Below, one piece after another: positions 7,816 through 13,979 of a stretch of 16,452 nt of DNA. Source of the DNA: Dehalococcoidales bacterium. GTDB taxonomy: Bacteria > Chloroflexota > Dehalococcoidia > Dehalococcoidales > GCA-2688105. A model generated the notes under the pieces. The model saw nothing but the letters and a program-made list of their open reading frames with translations. It did no database searches and was not told the origin of the DNA. The stretch spans positions 1 to 16,452 of the forward strand of contig DAOWJS010000060.1 in the NCBI GenBank assembly GCA_030640255.1. The letters are read 5' to 3'. How positions within the stretch are numbered: the stretch's first letter is position 1; every line of letters starts with the position of its first letter. The position numbers and the translations under genes were made by a program.

Positions 7816-8017
7816 AGTTAGTCTTTGCTCCTTGGCTGATGGTGAGAACAGAAAAGAAAAAGTAGGTTGGGAGTTTCAATAGAGACGGTGGGACGGAAGT
7901 AGCTTCTACACATACTCGCAGAGACTACCCACTTAGTGTCAATTTCAAGCGGTAACAAGGTAGCCATTTATATTATTATAGCATAAATTCGCTATAAATT
8001 GAAGCTGGGGTGGCTGG
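7816..8017 (-). promoter_or_regulatory. gyrB upstream region: promoter and inverted repeat
   Basis: On the minus strand a perfect TATAAT (7980-7975) has TTCAAT (8003-7998) 17 bp upstream, a poor -35. This gives a leader of about 150 nt. A 7-bp inverted repeat, TTATAGC (7976-7982) and GCTATAA (7991-7997) with 8 bp between, overlaps the -10 and spacer, so it could be an operator. An imperfect longer repeat, GGTAAC near 7951 against GTTACC near 8018, brackets it. A perfect TTGACA also occurs near 7939 but has no -10 at a good distance. Confidence 0.45.
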
Positions 8018-9265
8018 TTACCGCAACAACTCTTCCAGCTCATTGAGGGGGACGGTTTTTTGCTTAGAAGTAGTCATATCCCGCAGTATCACCGTGCCGC
8101 TGGTTATCTCCTGCTCACCAATAATCACCGTGTGCCGGGCGCCAAGAGTATTTGCCTGTCTTAATTGGGCCTTCAGGCTCTTGCTGCCGAGGGCTTCTAT
8201 TACCCCAATGCCTTTTTTCCTAAGCCCAGACGCCAGTTTGGTGGCTTCATCCCTGGCTTCATCACCCACATAGGCAATGAAAACCTGTGGGCTGGGTAGA
8301 GGCGGGACGGGAACCCCTTGTTTCTTGAGATTGAGTATTATCCGTTCTATTCCGGCGGCGAAGCCGATGGCGGGAGTAGGTTTGCCCCCCAGTTCCTCAA
8401 TCAGGTCATCGTATCGCCCCCCGCCGCCGAGGGTGCTCTGGGCGCCTCCTGACTCGGGCTGAATCTCAAATACTGTCCTGGTGTAATAGTCTAGCCCCCG
8501 AACTAGATAGTGGTTAATTACAAACGGAAGTTTGAGTAACCGCAGGTGGCTCTGTAGCGCTTCAAAGTGGCGGTTACACTCTGGGCAGAGGTAGTCAATG
8601 CTTTTGGGGGCGGAAAGGGCTACCTCCTGGCATGAGGACTTTTTACAATCAAGCAGGCGAAGCGGGTTTCTCTTTAGCCTGGTTTTACAGTCTGAGCACA
8701 AGTCGTTGGTGTAGTTAGCATAATAATTCTTCAGGGCGGCTAGATATACCGGTCGACACTGTTTACAACCGATGCTATTTAGCTGAAGTGACAGGTGGTG
8801 CAGGTTTAGCGACTCAAAGAACTGCCATGCCATATCAATGACTTCGGCATCAAGGGCGGGGTCATCATCACCAATAGCCTCATAGCCAAACTGATAGTGT
8901 TGTCGGTATCTTCCCGCCTGGGGTCTTTCGTACCTGAAAATAGAAGCCATATAATATAGCTTTACCGGTTGTGGTAAATTATGCAGTCCGTGTTCCAGAT
9001 AGGCCCGGCATACCGGCGCCGTGCCCTCTGGTCTCAGGGTGAGCTGGCTACCGCTCCGGTCTTCAAAGGTATACATTTGCTTTTCTACAATGTCGGTTTC
9101 TTCCCCCACGCTACGGGTGAAGAGCCCGGTGTCCTCAAAGGCGGGGGCATCAATGCGCTCATAGCCATAGAGTTGACAGATATTAACCACTTTTTGCTCT
9201 ACATAGCGCCAGTATGGTTGCTCCTTGGGTAGAATGTCTGAGGTTCCTCGTGGTGCTTGATACAA
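8018..9265 (-). CDS. hisS: Histidyl-tRNA synthetase
   Basis: HisRS charges tRNA-His with histidine using ATP. The 415-residue class II synthetase shows RPEGT at 78-82 and motif 2 RYERPQAGRYRQHYQFGYE at 111-129. The histidine-specific loop GLDYYTRTVFE is at 257-267, and motif 3 is in GFAAGIERII at 301-310. A cysteine-rich insertion carries four pairs (C167/C170, C190/C193, C207/C212, C227/C230), as in many bacterial HisRS of the Bacillus type. The anticodon-binding domain covers about 325-415. The start codon is TTG, preceded by AGGGGGAAG on the minus strand, and gives the usual N-terminus (QAPRGTSDILP). It is divergent from relA across a 547-bp repeat-rich gap. Confidence 0.97.
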   Translation of the reverse strand: MYQAPRGTSDILPKEQPYWRYVEQKVVNICQLYGYERIDAPAFEDTGLFTRSVGEETDIVEKQMYTFEDRSGSQLTLRPEGTAPVCRAYLEHGLHNLPQPVKLYYMASIFRYERPQAGRYRQHYQFGYEAIGDDDPALDAEVIDMAWQFFESLNLHHLSLQLNSIGCKQCRPVYLAALKNYYANYTNDLCSDCKTRLKRNPLRLLDCKKSSCQEVALSAPKSIDYLCPECNRHFEALQSHLRLLKLPFVINHYLVRGLDYYTRTVFEIQPESGGAQSTLGGGGRYDDLIEELGGKPTPAIGFAAGIERIILNLKKQGVPVPPLPSPQVFIAYVGDEARDEATKLASGLRKKGIGVIEALGSKSLKAQLRQANTLGARHTVIIGEQEITSGTVILRDMTTSKQKTVPLNELEELLR

Positions 9266-9295
9266 CCTGACTTCCCCCTAACTTGGTTTTAGGCT

Positions 9296-9325
9296 AGAAT
9301 ACAGTATTAACACTGGACTTGTAAA
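9296..9325 (-). promoter_or_regulatory. Candidate hisS promoter
   Basis: On the minus strand TTTACA (9325-9320) and TATTCT (9301-9296) are separated by 18 bp, about 30 bp before the TTG start of hisS. The -35 matches 5 of 6 bases and the -10 only 4 of 6, so this is a moderate call. Confidence 0.4.
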
Positions 9326-9367
9326 GTGAAGGGGGTTGATTGGTTGCCTCTTCTTCCCATCCTCCCG

Positions 9368-9499
9368 CCCCCGAATCATTCTGGGGGCTGTGCCCCCAGT
9401 CCCTCGTTTTCCCATTTAGGGCACTAATGGTGTTTGCCATCGACCTTATCTCTTGAGGTCGTTTTAATTGAGGGAAGAATGAAGGGACTTTGCCCCTTC
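9368..9499. repeat. Chain of GC-rich hairpins between hisS and relA
   Basis: This stretch has no gene but several inverted repeats. CTGGGGGC (9381-9388), a TGT loop and GCCCCCAG (9392-9399) form a perfect hairpin. GCCCCC near 9367-9372 can pair with the same GGGGGC, giving two mutually exclusive stems. CGACCT (9441-9446) pairs with AGGTCG (9456-9461), which is followed by TTTT. GAAGGG (9481-9486) pairs with CCCTTC (9494-9499). The hairpins resemble those of the neighbouring palindromic element and look like dispersed non-coding repeats. Confidence 0.6.
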
Positions 9500-9522
9500 T
9501 GATAAAGTTAATAGATTATTTG

Positions 9523-9703
9523 GTGACCTATCCCCCTGACCCCCTTCCCTTATTAAGGGAAGGGGGTTATTTCTTTAGAGGGGCTCTGCCCCTCTTAAAC
9601 TCCTCGACCTTGGGGATAAGGAAAGTTAAAGAGAGGCGAAGCCTCTCTTCTAATATTGTTCCCCCTCCCTTATCAAGGGAGGGGGATACAGGGGGAGGGT
9701 TAC
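9523..9703. repeat. MITE-like palindromic element with nested hairpins
   Basis: The two ends form imperfect terminal inverted repeats of about 45 bp: GTGACC..CCCCCTG at the left and its inverted counterpart (ending in GGGGGAGGGTTAC) at the right. Each end holds its own near-perfect palindrome. The left is CCCCCTTCCCTTA (9540-9552), one T, and its complement (9554-9566). The right is CCCCCTCCCTT (9661-9671), ATC, and its complement (9675-9685). Inside are two more hairpins: AGAGGGGC with GCCCCTCT (9577-9595) and AAGAGAGGC with GCCTCTCTT (9629-9649). The whole could fold as one large branched cruciform. No transposase is nearby, so this would be a non-autonomous or REP-type repeat. Open frames crossing it are artefacts of the repeat. 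Confidence 0.65.
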
Positions 9704-9749
9704 AAATAAAAAATCCAAAGGGGGTGAGGTTGATAAACGTTCTCAGATT

Positions 9750-9778
9750 TTGCACAAGCAAACTGGTTGCGCTATACT
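9750..9778 (+). promoter_or_regulatory. Candidate relA promoter
   Basis: TTGCAC (9750-9755) and TATACT (9773-9778) are separated by 17 bp, 35 bp before the relA GTG. The -10 matches 5 of 6 bases and the -35 only 3 of 6. An inverted repeat overlaps the -10. Confidence 0.45.
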
Positions 9779-9788
9779 GTGAGTATAG
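9772..9788. promoter_or_regulatory. Perfect inverted repeat over the relA -10, candidate operator
   Basis: CTATACT and AGTATAG are 7-bp arms around a GTG centre. The left arm contains the presumed -10 hexamer of the relA promoter, and the right arm covers the expected transcription start. This is a typical repressor-site geometry. It could alternatively form a small stem-loop at the 5' end of the message. Confidence 0.4.
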
Positions 9789-9812
9789 TCTAAGCTATCG
9801 ATGAGGTAGATA

Positions 9813-11984
9813 GTGAGTTTTAGCCAACTTATAGCCAAGGTACAGGAGTATCTGCCACCAGAGAAAATAGTTTTGGTGGAAGAAGCCTATCATTTTGCTG
9901 CCAAGGCGCATCAGGGGCAGGTGCGCAAGTCAGGTGAGCCCTACCTTGAGCACCCGCTACAGACGGCTTTGACTCTGGCTGAGCTTCAGCTTGATGCCAG
10001 CACCTTAGCCGCTGCCTTACTGCATGATGTTCCTGAGAACTGCGGGATGCCTATTTCGGAGATTGAAGCTAAGTTTGGTTCCGAGGTAGCTAAGCTGGTC
10101 GATGGCACCACCAAACTGGGTAAACTTTCCTGGCAAGCCCCGGATGAAGCGGTAACCAGGGAATCACAAGTGGACAACCTGAGGAAGATGCTAGTGGCAA
10201 TGGCTGAGGATCTCCGTGTGGTGTTTATCAAGCTAGCCGATAGACTGCACAATATGCGTACCTTAGACGCCCTATCACCAGAAAAGCAGCGTTATATTGC
10301 CCAGGAGACTTTAGAGATATATGCCCCCTTAGCTCATCGTTTGGGGATATGGGAGCTAAAGTGGCAGTTAGAAGATTTATCCTTTCGTTATCTGGAGCCA
10401 GGAAAGTATCACCAGATTGCAAATCTGGTTGCCACCCGGCGCAACCAGCGGGAGAGCTTCATCTCCCAAGTAATTCAGATTTTGAGGGCAGAGTTTGATA
10501 AGGTTGGTTTAAGAGCCGAGATGTCAGGTAGACCTAAACATATCTACAGCATACATCAGAAAGTGGAAAGGTATGCTGCCCTAGGTAAGGACTTTGATGA
10601 TATACATGACCTTTTCGCCCTTCGGGTATTGGTTGGTACTGTGCCTGATTGTTATAGTGCCGTAGGTGTTATCCACAGTTTGTGGCGCCCTTTGCCTGAC
10701 GAGTTTGACGACTTTATTGCTAATCCCAAGCCAAATGGGTATCAATCTCTACATACCGCTGTAATGTACCTGGGCACAATCCCTCTGGAAATACAGATTC
10801 GCACCCGTGATATGCACCATATTGCTGAATATGGGGTGGCGGCTCACTGGCGCTATAAAGAGGGCGAAAAGAAGGATTTGCACTTTGAGGAGAGGATAGC
10901 CTGGCTGCGCCAGTTAATTGACTGGCACCGGGAGCTTAGTGGGGCTGAAGAGTTCTTGGAATCGGTTAAAACCGATATATTCATTGACCAGGTTTTTGTT
11001 TACACCCCCAAGGGAGAGATAAAGGATTTGCCCAAAGGTTCTACCCCCCTTGATTTTGCTTACCGGGTTCACACCGAGCTGGGGCACCGCTGTACCGGTG
11101 CTAAGGTGAATGGTAGGCTGGTGCCACTTAAATATCAACTCAGTAATGGTGATGTAGTCGAAATTATATCAACTAAACGGGCTAAGGGACCAAGCCGGGA
11201 TTGGTTGAGTCCTCATCTAGGTTATATCAAGACCTCTCACGCCAGGGAGAAGATAAGGCAGTGGTTTAAGAAGCAAGAACGGGCAGAAAATATTGAACGT
11301 GGTCGGGAGCTTTTGGAGAAAGAGCTGAGGCATCTGGGCATAAAACTCAGTGAGCGGGAGGAACTAGCCAAGCTGTTCAACTACGATAATGTGGATGACT
11401 TTCTGGCGGCTATTGGTTATGGCGGTATTACTACTCATCAGATTGCCGTGAAGTTAGCTGCCCAGCAAGAGCAACCCAGAGAAATAGGTGAAGTTACCCC
11501 ACCTATGCCACCAGTATCAGCTATTAAGGTGCTGGGGGTGGGGGATATGCTTATCAGCTTAGCCCGGTGTTGTCGTCCTGTGCCCGGCGATGAGATTATT
11601 GGCTATGTTACTCGGAGTCGGGGGGTGACAATCCATCGTCAGGATTGTTACAATGTGATTCATGAGGATGAGAAGGAGAGGCTGGTTAAGGTGGAGTGGG
11701 GGCAGACTGATTCACTTTATCCCGTCAGCATTCAGCTTGAAGCCTGGGACAGAGTAGGACTAATACGTGATATCTCCACTATGGTGGCTGAGGAGAAGGT
11801 TAATATCGCTACTATGAACTTTACCAACCATGATGACCATACTATCTCTCTATATTTTGTGTTAGAGACCAGGGGCTTGGCTCAGCTAAGCCGGCTCCTG
11901 GCAAAAGTTGAGGGGATTCGGGGAATAATAAGTGTGGCCAGGGTGGGTGACGAGGCGACGATAAAAACTAGTCCATCAACCTGA
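9813..11984 (+). CDS. relA: RelA/SpoT-family (p)ppGpp synthetase
   Basis: This long RSH enzyme makes, and may degrade, the alarmone (p)ppGpp during starvation. The 723-residue protein has all RSH domains: HD hydrolase (about 25-180), synthetase (about 235-345), TGS (about 387-450), a CCRPVPGDEI segment at 586-595, and a C-terminal ACT domain (about 638-712). The HD metal ligands are present (H47, H71, D72, D143). However, the catalytic HDxxED motif reads HDVPEN, so the last Asp is Asn76. The synthetase has EFDD at 297-300, the ExDD form typical of monofunctional RelA rather than the RxKD form of bifunctional Rel/SpoT. The start is GTG with GAGGT at 9803-9807. The stop is 42 bp before rpsT. 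Whether it still hydrolyses ppGpp is open. Confidence 0.94.
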   Translation: MSFSQLIAKVQEYLPPEKIVLVEEAYHFAAKAHQGQVRKSGEPYLEHPLQTALTLAELQLDASTLAAALLHDVPENCGMPISEIEAKFGSEVAKLVDGTTKLGKLSWQAPDEAVTRESQVDNLRKMLVAMAEDLRVVFIKLADRLHNMRTLDALSPEKQRYIAQETLEIYAPLAHRLGIWELKWQLEDLSFRYLEPGKYHQIANLVATRRNQRESFISQVIQILRAEFDKVGLRAEMSGRPKHIYSIHQKVERYAALGKDFDDIHDLFALRVLVGTVPDCYSAVGVIHSLWRPLPDEFDDFIANPKPNGYQSLHTAVMYLGTIPLEIQIRTRDMHHIAEYGVAAHWRYKEGEKKDLHFEERIAWLRQLIDWHRELSGAEEFLESVKTDIFIDQVFVYTPKGEIKDLPKGSTPLDFAYRVHTELGHRCTGAKVNGRLVPLKYQLSNGDVVEIISTKRAKGPSRDWLSPHLGYIKTSHAREKIRQWFKKQERAENIERGRELLEKELRHLGIKLSEREELAKLFNYDNVDDFLAAIGYGGITTHQIAVKLAAQQEQPREIGEVTPPMPPVSAIKVLGVGDMLISLARCCRPVPGDEIIGYVTRSRGVTIHRQDCYNVIHEDEKERLVKVEWGQTDSLYPVSIQLEAWDRVGLIRDISTMVAEEKVNIATMNFTNHDDHTISLYFVLETRGLAQLSRLLAKVEGIRGIISVARVGDEATIKTSPST

Positions 11985-12013
11985 TTTAAGGGGGAGGTTG
12001 CAAATAAATAGCT

Positions 12014-12021
12014 AAGGAGGT
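12014..12021 (+). promoter_or_regulatory. Consensus Shine-Dalgarno deciding the TTG start of rpsT
   Basis: AAGGAGGT is a full-consensus ribosome-binding site, 5 nt before TTG at 12027. It makes TTG the start of S20 even though this codon is rare as a start. Confidence 0.8.
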
Positions 12022-12026
12022 AAATA

Positions 12027-12308
12027 TTGCCCGTTACTAAATCAGCTCAGAAACAGATGCGCGTAGCTGAAAGAAGGCGACTCAGAAACAAGTCCGTTCA
12101 TAGTTTGTGTAAGACTAACATAGCTAAGGCAGAAAGGCTTATCTTCTCGGGCGAGCTGGAGTTAGCCCGGGAAGCGGTAGTAGCTGCCATTAGTTCTCTT
12201 GATAAAGCGGCGGAGAAGGGGATTATCCACCCTAATAACGCCGCCCGGCGCAAATCACGATTGCTGAAGAAGCTGAACGAGGCTCAGGCCTTATCTTCAG
12301 CCGAGTAG
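12027..12308 (+). CDS. rpsT: 30S ribosomal protein S20
   Basis: S20 is a small-subunit protein that binds 16S rRNA early in assembly. The 93-residue, strongly basic, helical protein has the family order: an N-terminal SAQKQMRVAERRRLRNKSV segment and the signature KGIIHPNNAARRKSRLLKKLN near 64-84. The start codon is TTG (UUG) with a consensus Shine-Dalgarno. E. coli rpsT also uses UUG, which there is tied to autogenous translational control. The gene follows relA on the same strand after 42 bp and may be read from the relA promoter as well. A hairpin terminator follows. Confidence 0.95.
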   Translation: MPVTKSAQKQMRVAERRRLRNKSVHSLCKTNIAKAERLIFSGELELAREAVVAAISSLDKAAEKGIIHPNNAARRKSRLLKKLNEAQALSSAE

Positions 12309-12334
12309 TCTGCTCCCTGGGAATAGAGTGTCAG

Positions 12335-12360
12335 AGCGGGGTGTTAGCCCCGCTTATGTT
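12335..12360 (+). terminator. Hairpin terminator after rpsT
   Basis: AGCGGGG (12335-12341) and CCCCGCT (12348-12354) form a 7-bp GC-rich stem with a 6-nt loop, 26 bp after the rpsT stop. The following tract, TATGTT, is a weak U-run, so termination may be partial. Confidence 0.6.
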
Positions 12361-12368
12361 ACCGGGTA

Positions 12369-12395
12369 TTGACAAAAAGCCCTGTTTGGTATAAA
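12369..12395 (+). promoter_or_regulatory. lexA promoter
   Basis: TTGACA (12369-12374, perfect) and TATAAA (12390-12395) have a short 15-bp spacer. The start of transcription would be near 12402, inside or next to the SOS box. Confidence 0.55.
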
Positions 12396-12403
12396 GTTTT
12401 ATA

Positions 12404-12415
12404 GAACAGATGTTC
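12404..12415. promoter_or_regulatory. SOS box (LexA operator) upstream of lexA
   Basis: GAACAGATGTTC is a perfect match to the GAAC-N4-GTTC core of the Gram-positive (Cheo-box) LexA operator. It lies just after the -10 of the lexA promoter and 36 bp before the start codon, so LexA bound there would block its own transcription. Confidence 0.85.
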
Positions 12416-12450
12416 GGTTAAGCTTGGGGTTAGTTTGGTGGGGGTGAAGG

Positions 12451-13092
12451 ATGAGGGCATTGTCGGCAAAGCAGCAGCAAATTATTGATTTTATTCACAC
12501 TTTCTTGGTAGATAGAGGCTATCCCCCTACTATCAGGGATATAGTAGATGGTTGCCGGATTAGCTCGACATCTGTGGTTGATTATAACCTGAAAATATTG
12601 GAGAAGGAGGGGTATATTCGCCGCCATGGCGAGGTGTCGCGTGGCATTGAGCTACTGGCTTGGTCTCCCACCCTGAGGTACCGAGTTCAAGTTCCCATTA
12701 TTGGTCAAATAGCGGCTGGTGAGCCAATACCAGTGCCCACTCCTGATACCTGGGATATTACTGCTTCTTCAGAGACTCTTGAGGTGACCGAAGACTTGAC
12801 CCGGGGCAAGGGGGGGGTTTATGCTTTGATGGTGAAGGGCTCGTCAATGGTAGACGCCTTGATTAACGACGGTGATATTATATTGCTGCAGTATGTAAAT
12901 GTGGTGGAGAATGGGGAGATGGCAGCCATATGGCTTAAGGCGGAAAAAGAGGCTACGCTGAAAAAAATTTATGCTGAGCCGGGTCGCATCCGACTCCAGC
13001 CGGCAAATAGCCAGATGCGGCCGATATATGCTGAGCCAGACAATGTTGAGATTCAAGGTAGGGTCATCGCCGTTATCAGGCAGTTGGTCTGA
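12451..13092 (+). CDS. lexA: LexA repressor, SOS regulator
   Basis: LexA represses DNA-damage genes and cleaves itself when RecA is activated. The 213-residue protein has an N-terminal winged helix (about 1-68, recognition helix around 36-50) and the cleavage bond A89-G90 in QIAAGEP. The catalytic dyad is S132 (GSSM) and K171 (ATLKK). The S24-type peptidase fold continues to the C-terminus. Between cleavage site and catalytic Ser there is a loop of about 30 residues (91-120), somewhat longer than in E. coli LexA. The ATG at 12451 follows a GGGGGTGAAGG stretch that can serve as a Shine-Dalgarno. An operator of GAAC-N4-GTTC type in its own promoter shows autoregulation. No recA is in the window. 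Confidence 0.96.
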   Translation: MRALSAKQQQIIDFIHTFLVDRGYPPTIRDIVDGCRISSTSVVDYNLKILEKEGYIRRHGEVSRGIELLAWSPTLRYRVQVPIIGQIAAGEPIPVPTPDTWDITASSETLEVTEDLTRGKGGVYALMVKGSSMVDALINDGDIILLQYVNVVENGEMAAIWLKAEKEATLKKIYAEPGRIRLQPANSQMRPIYAEPDNVEIQGRVIAVIRQLV

Positions 13093-13106
13093 AGGGATAG
13101 TTTGGC

Positions 13107-13133
13107 TTGATTTTTATTGCCAGTGGGTATAAA
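13107..13133 (+). promoter_or_regulatory. Weak promoter candidate before the class II aldolase
   Basis: TTGATT (13107-13112) and TATAAA (13128-13133) are 15 bp apart in the 81-bp gap between lexA and the aldolase gene. The short spacer resembles that of lexA. Read-through from lexA is also possible, as no terminator is seen. Confidence 0.3.
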
Positions 13134-13173
13134 TTAGCTACAGCCAGAGGGCGGGATTCCATAAGAGGAAACT

Positions 13174-13743
13174 ATGATCTTATCCCAGTTTCAAGCTGTA
13201 GGCCATGACCTTTTTAGCCGAGGGCTGGTCGCTTCCAGCGGTGGCAATCTGAGTGTTAGGTTTGGAGACCGTATCATCATTACCCGCCGCGGTAGCCAGC
13301 TCGGTTGTCTAGAGGAAAATGATTTGATAGAGACCGGGCTAAGTAAGAATGACCGGTCTACGCCTTTAGCCTCAATAGAGTTACCCGTCCATCGGGCTAT
13401 TTATCAGGTAACCTCAGCCTCAGCTATTGTTCATGCCCACCCCCCTCATGCCATTGCTCTATCACTGGCTGAAACCGAGATTGAGCCTACCGATGCTGAA
13501 GGCTTGTCTCTCCTCGGCAGTGTCCCGGTTCTGGGTTGGCATATGGAGGTAAGACCCGGGGGTCTGGCTGACATAATTGCTCAGGCACTAAAGCAATGCC
13601 GGCTGGTTATGGTTCGTGGTCATGGTAGTTTTGCCATTGGTCAGTTGCTTGAGGAAGCCCATAACTGCACCACCATGCTTGAGGGAAGCTGCCGGGTCAT
13701 TTGCCTGTTGAAATCATTGAAGGTAGAGCAGGCTAATAAATAG
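13174..13743 (+). CDS. Class II aldolase/adducin-family protein (fuculose-phosphate aldolase-like)
   Basis: This is a small zinc-dependent aldolase of the FucA/AraD/adducin family, which cleaves or epimerises sugar phosphates. The phosphate-binding loop SSGGNLSVR is at 21-29. E69 would be the catalytic acid or base. H87 and H89 (HAHP) and H150 (RGHG) would bind zinc. All the residues known from E. coli FucA are therefore present. At 189 residues it is shorter than FucA (about 215) and closer to the archaeal L-fuculose-phosphate aldolase type. GAGG at 13165-13168 is the ribosome-binding site. The gene stops one base before the stop of the convergent plsY remnant. The true substrate cannot be told; no other sugar-pathway gene lies nearby. 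Confidence 0.85.
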   Translation: MILSQFQAVGHDLFSRGLVASSGGNLSVRFGDRIIITRRGSQLGCLEENDLIETGLSKNDRSTPLASIELPVHRAIYQVTSASAIVHAHPPHAIALSLAETEIEPTDAEGLSLLGSVPVLGWHMEVRPGGLADIIAQALKQCRLVMVRGHGSFAIGQLLEEAHNCTTMLEGSCRVICLLKSLKVEQANK

Positions 13744-13744
13744 C

Positions 13745-13965
13745 CTATCTCTCATCTCTTCGCAGGCGGTCAAAGAAGAAATCCCTCTTATTCTCGGCTT
13801 TAGCCCAGGCAGCCCTGACTGTCGGTAGGTATTCAAGCCACCAACATTACCGCTGCCAAGCTGGCGAATATCTTTGTCTTTAGCCAGGCGGGCGGCAATA
13901 TAGGCTGACGGAATAGAACCCAGCAGGTAACCAATAACTATGCCTATAATCCCGTTGATTATCAC
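13745..13965 (-). pseudogene. plsY: Remnant of plsY (glycerol-3-phosphate acyltransferase) with internal deletion
   Basis: Intact PlsY is a membrane acyltransferase of about 200 residues that makes lysophosphatidate from acyl phosphate. Here residues 1-42 are a normal PlsY N-terminus: GTG start, first membrane helix, LLGSIPSAY at 14-22, and DIRQLGSGNVG at 32-42. The family similarity then stops. In the next frame, from about 13840, an open stretch of 31 codons follows, ending at TAG 13747-13745. It reads like a protein C-terminus, with LPTVRAAWAKA and KRDFFFDR. The simplest reading is that about 110-130 middle codons were lost with an out-of-frame join. The original frame runs on to 13714 only by overlapping the aldolase gene. 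It starts 14 bp after the ilvE stop, so it was the second gene of an ilvE operon. The PlsY assignment of the N-terminus is firm; that of the tail is inferred. Confidence 0.75.
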
Positions 13966-13979
13966 TCAAGACTCGGTTA

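Noticed and set aside
7924..7945. Perfect TTGACA on the minus strand upstream of gyrB
   Set aside because: No -10 hexamer occurs 15-19 bp downstream. The TATAAT at 7980-7975 is the better promoter.
9490..9804. Open frame of 104 codons on the plus strand, and one of 64 codons on the minus strand, across the hisS-relA gap
   Set aside because: Both run through the palindromic repeat and read as proline- and leucine-rich low-complexity peptides. There is no ribosome-binding site or recognisable domain.
10669..10677. Perfect DnaA box TTATCCACA, with a near match TTATCCACC at 12223-12231
   Set aside because: They are single sites inside relA and rpsT coding sequence without a cluster or an AT-rich unwinding region. 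This is chance level for an origin.
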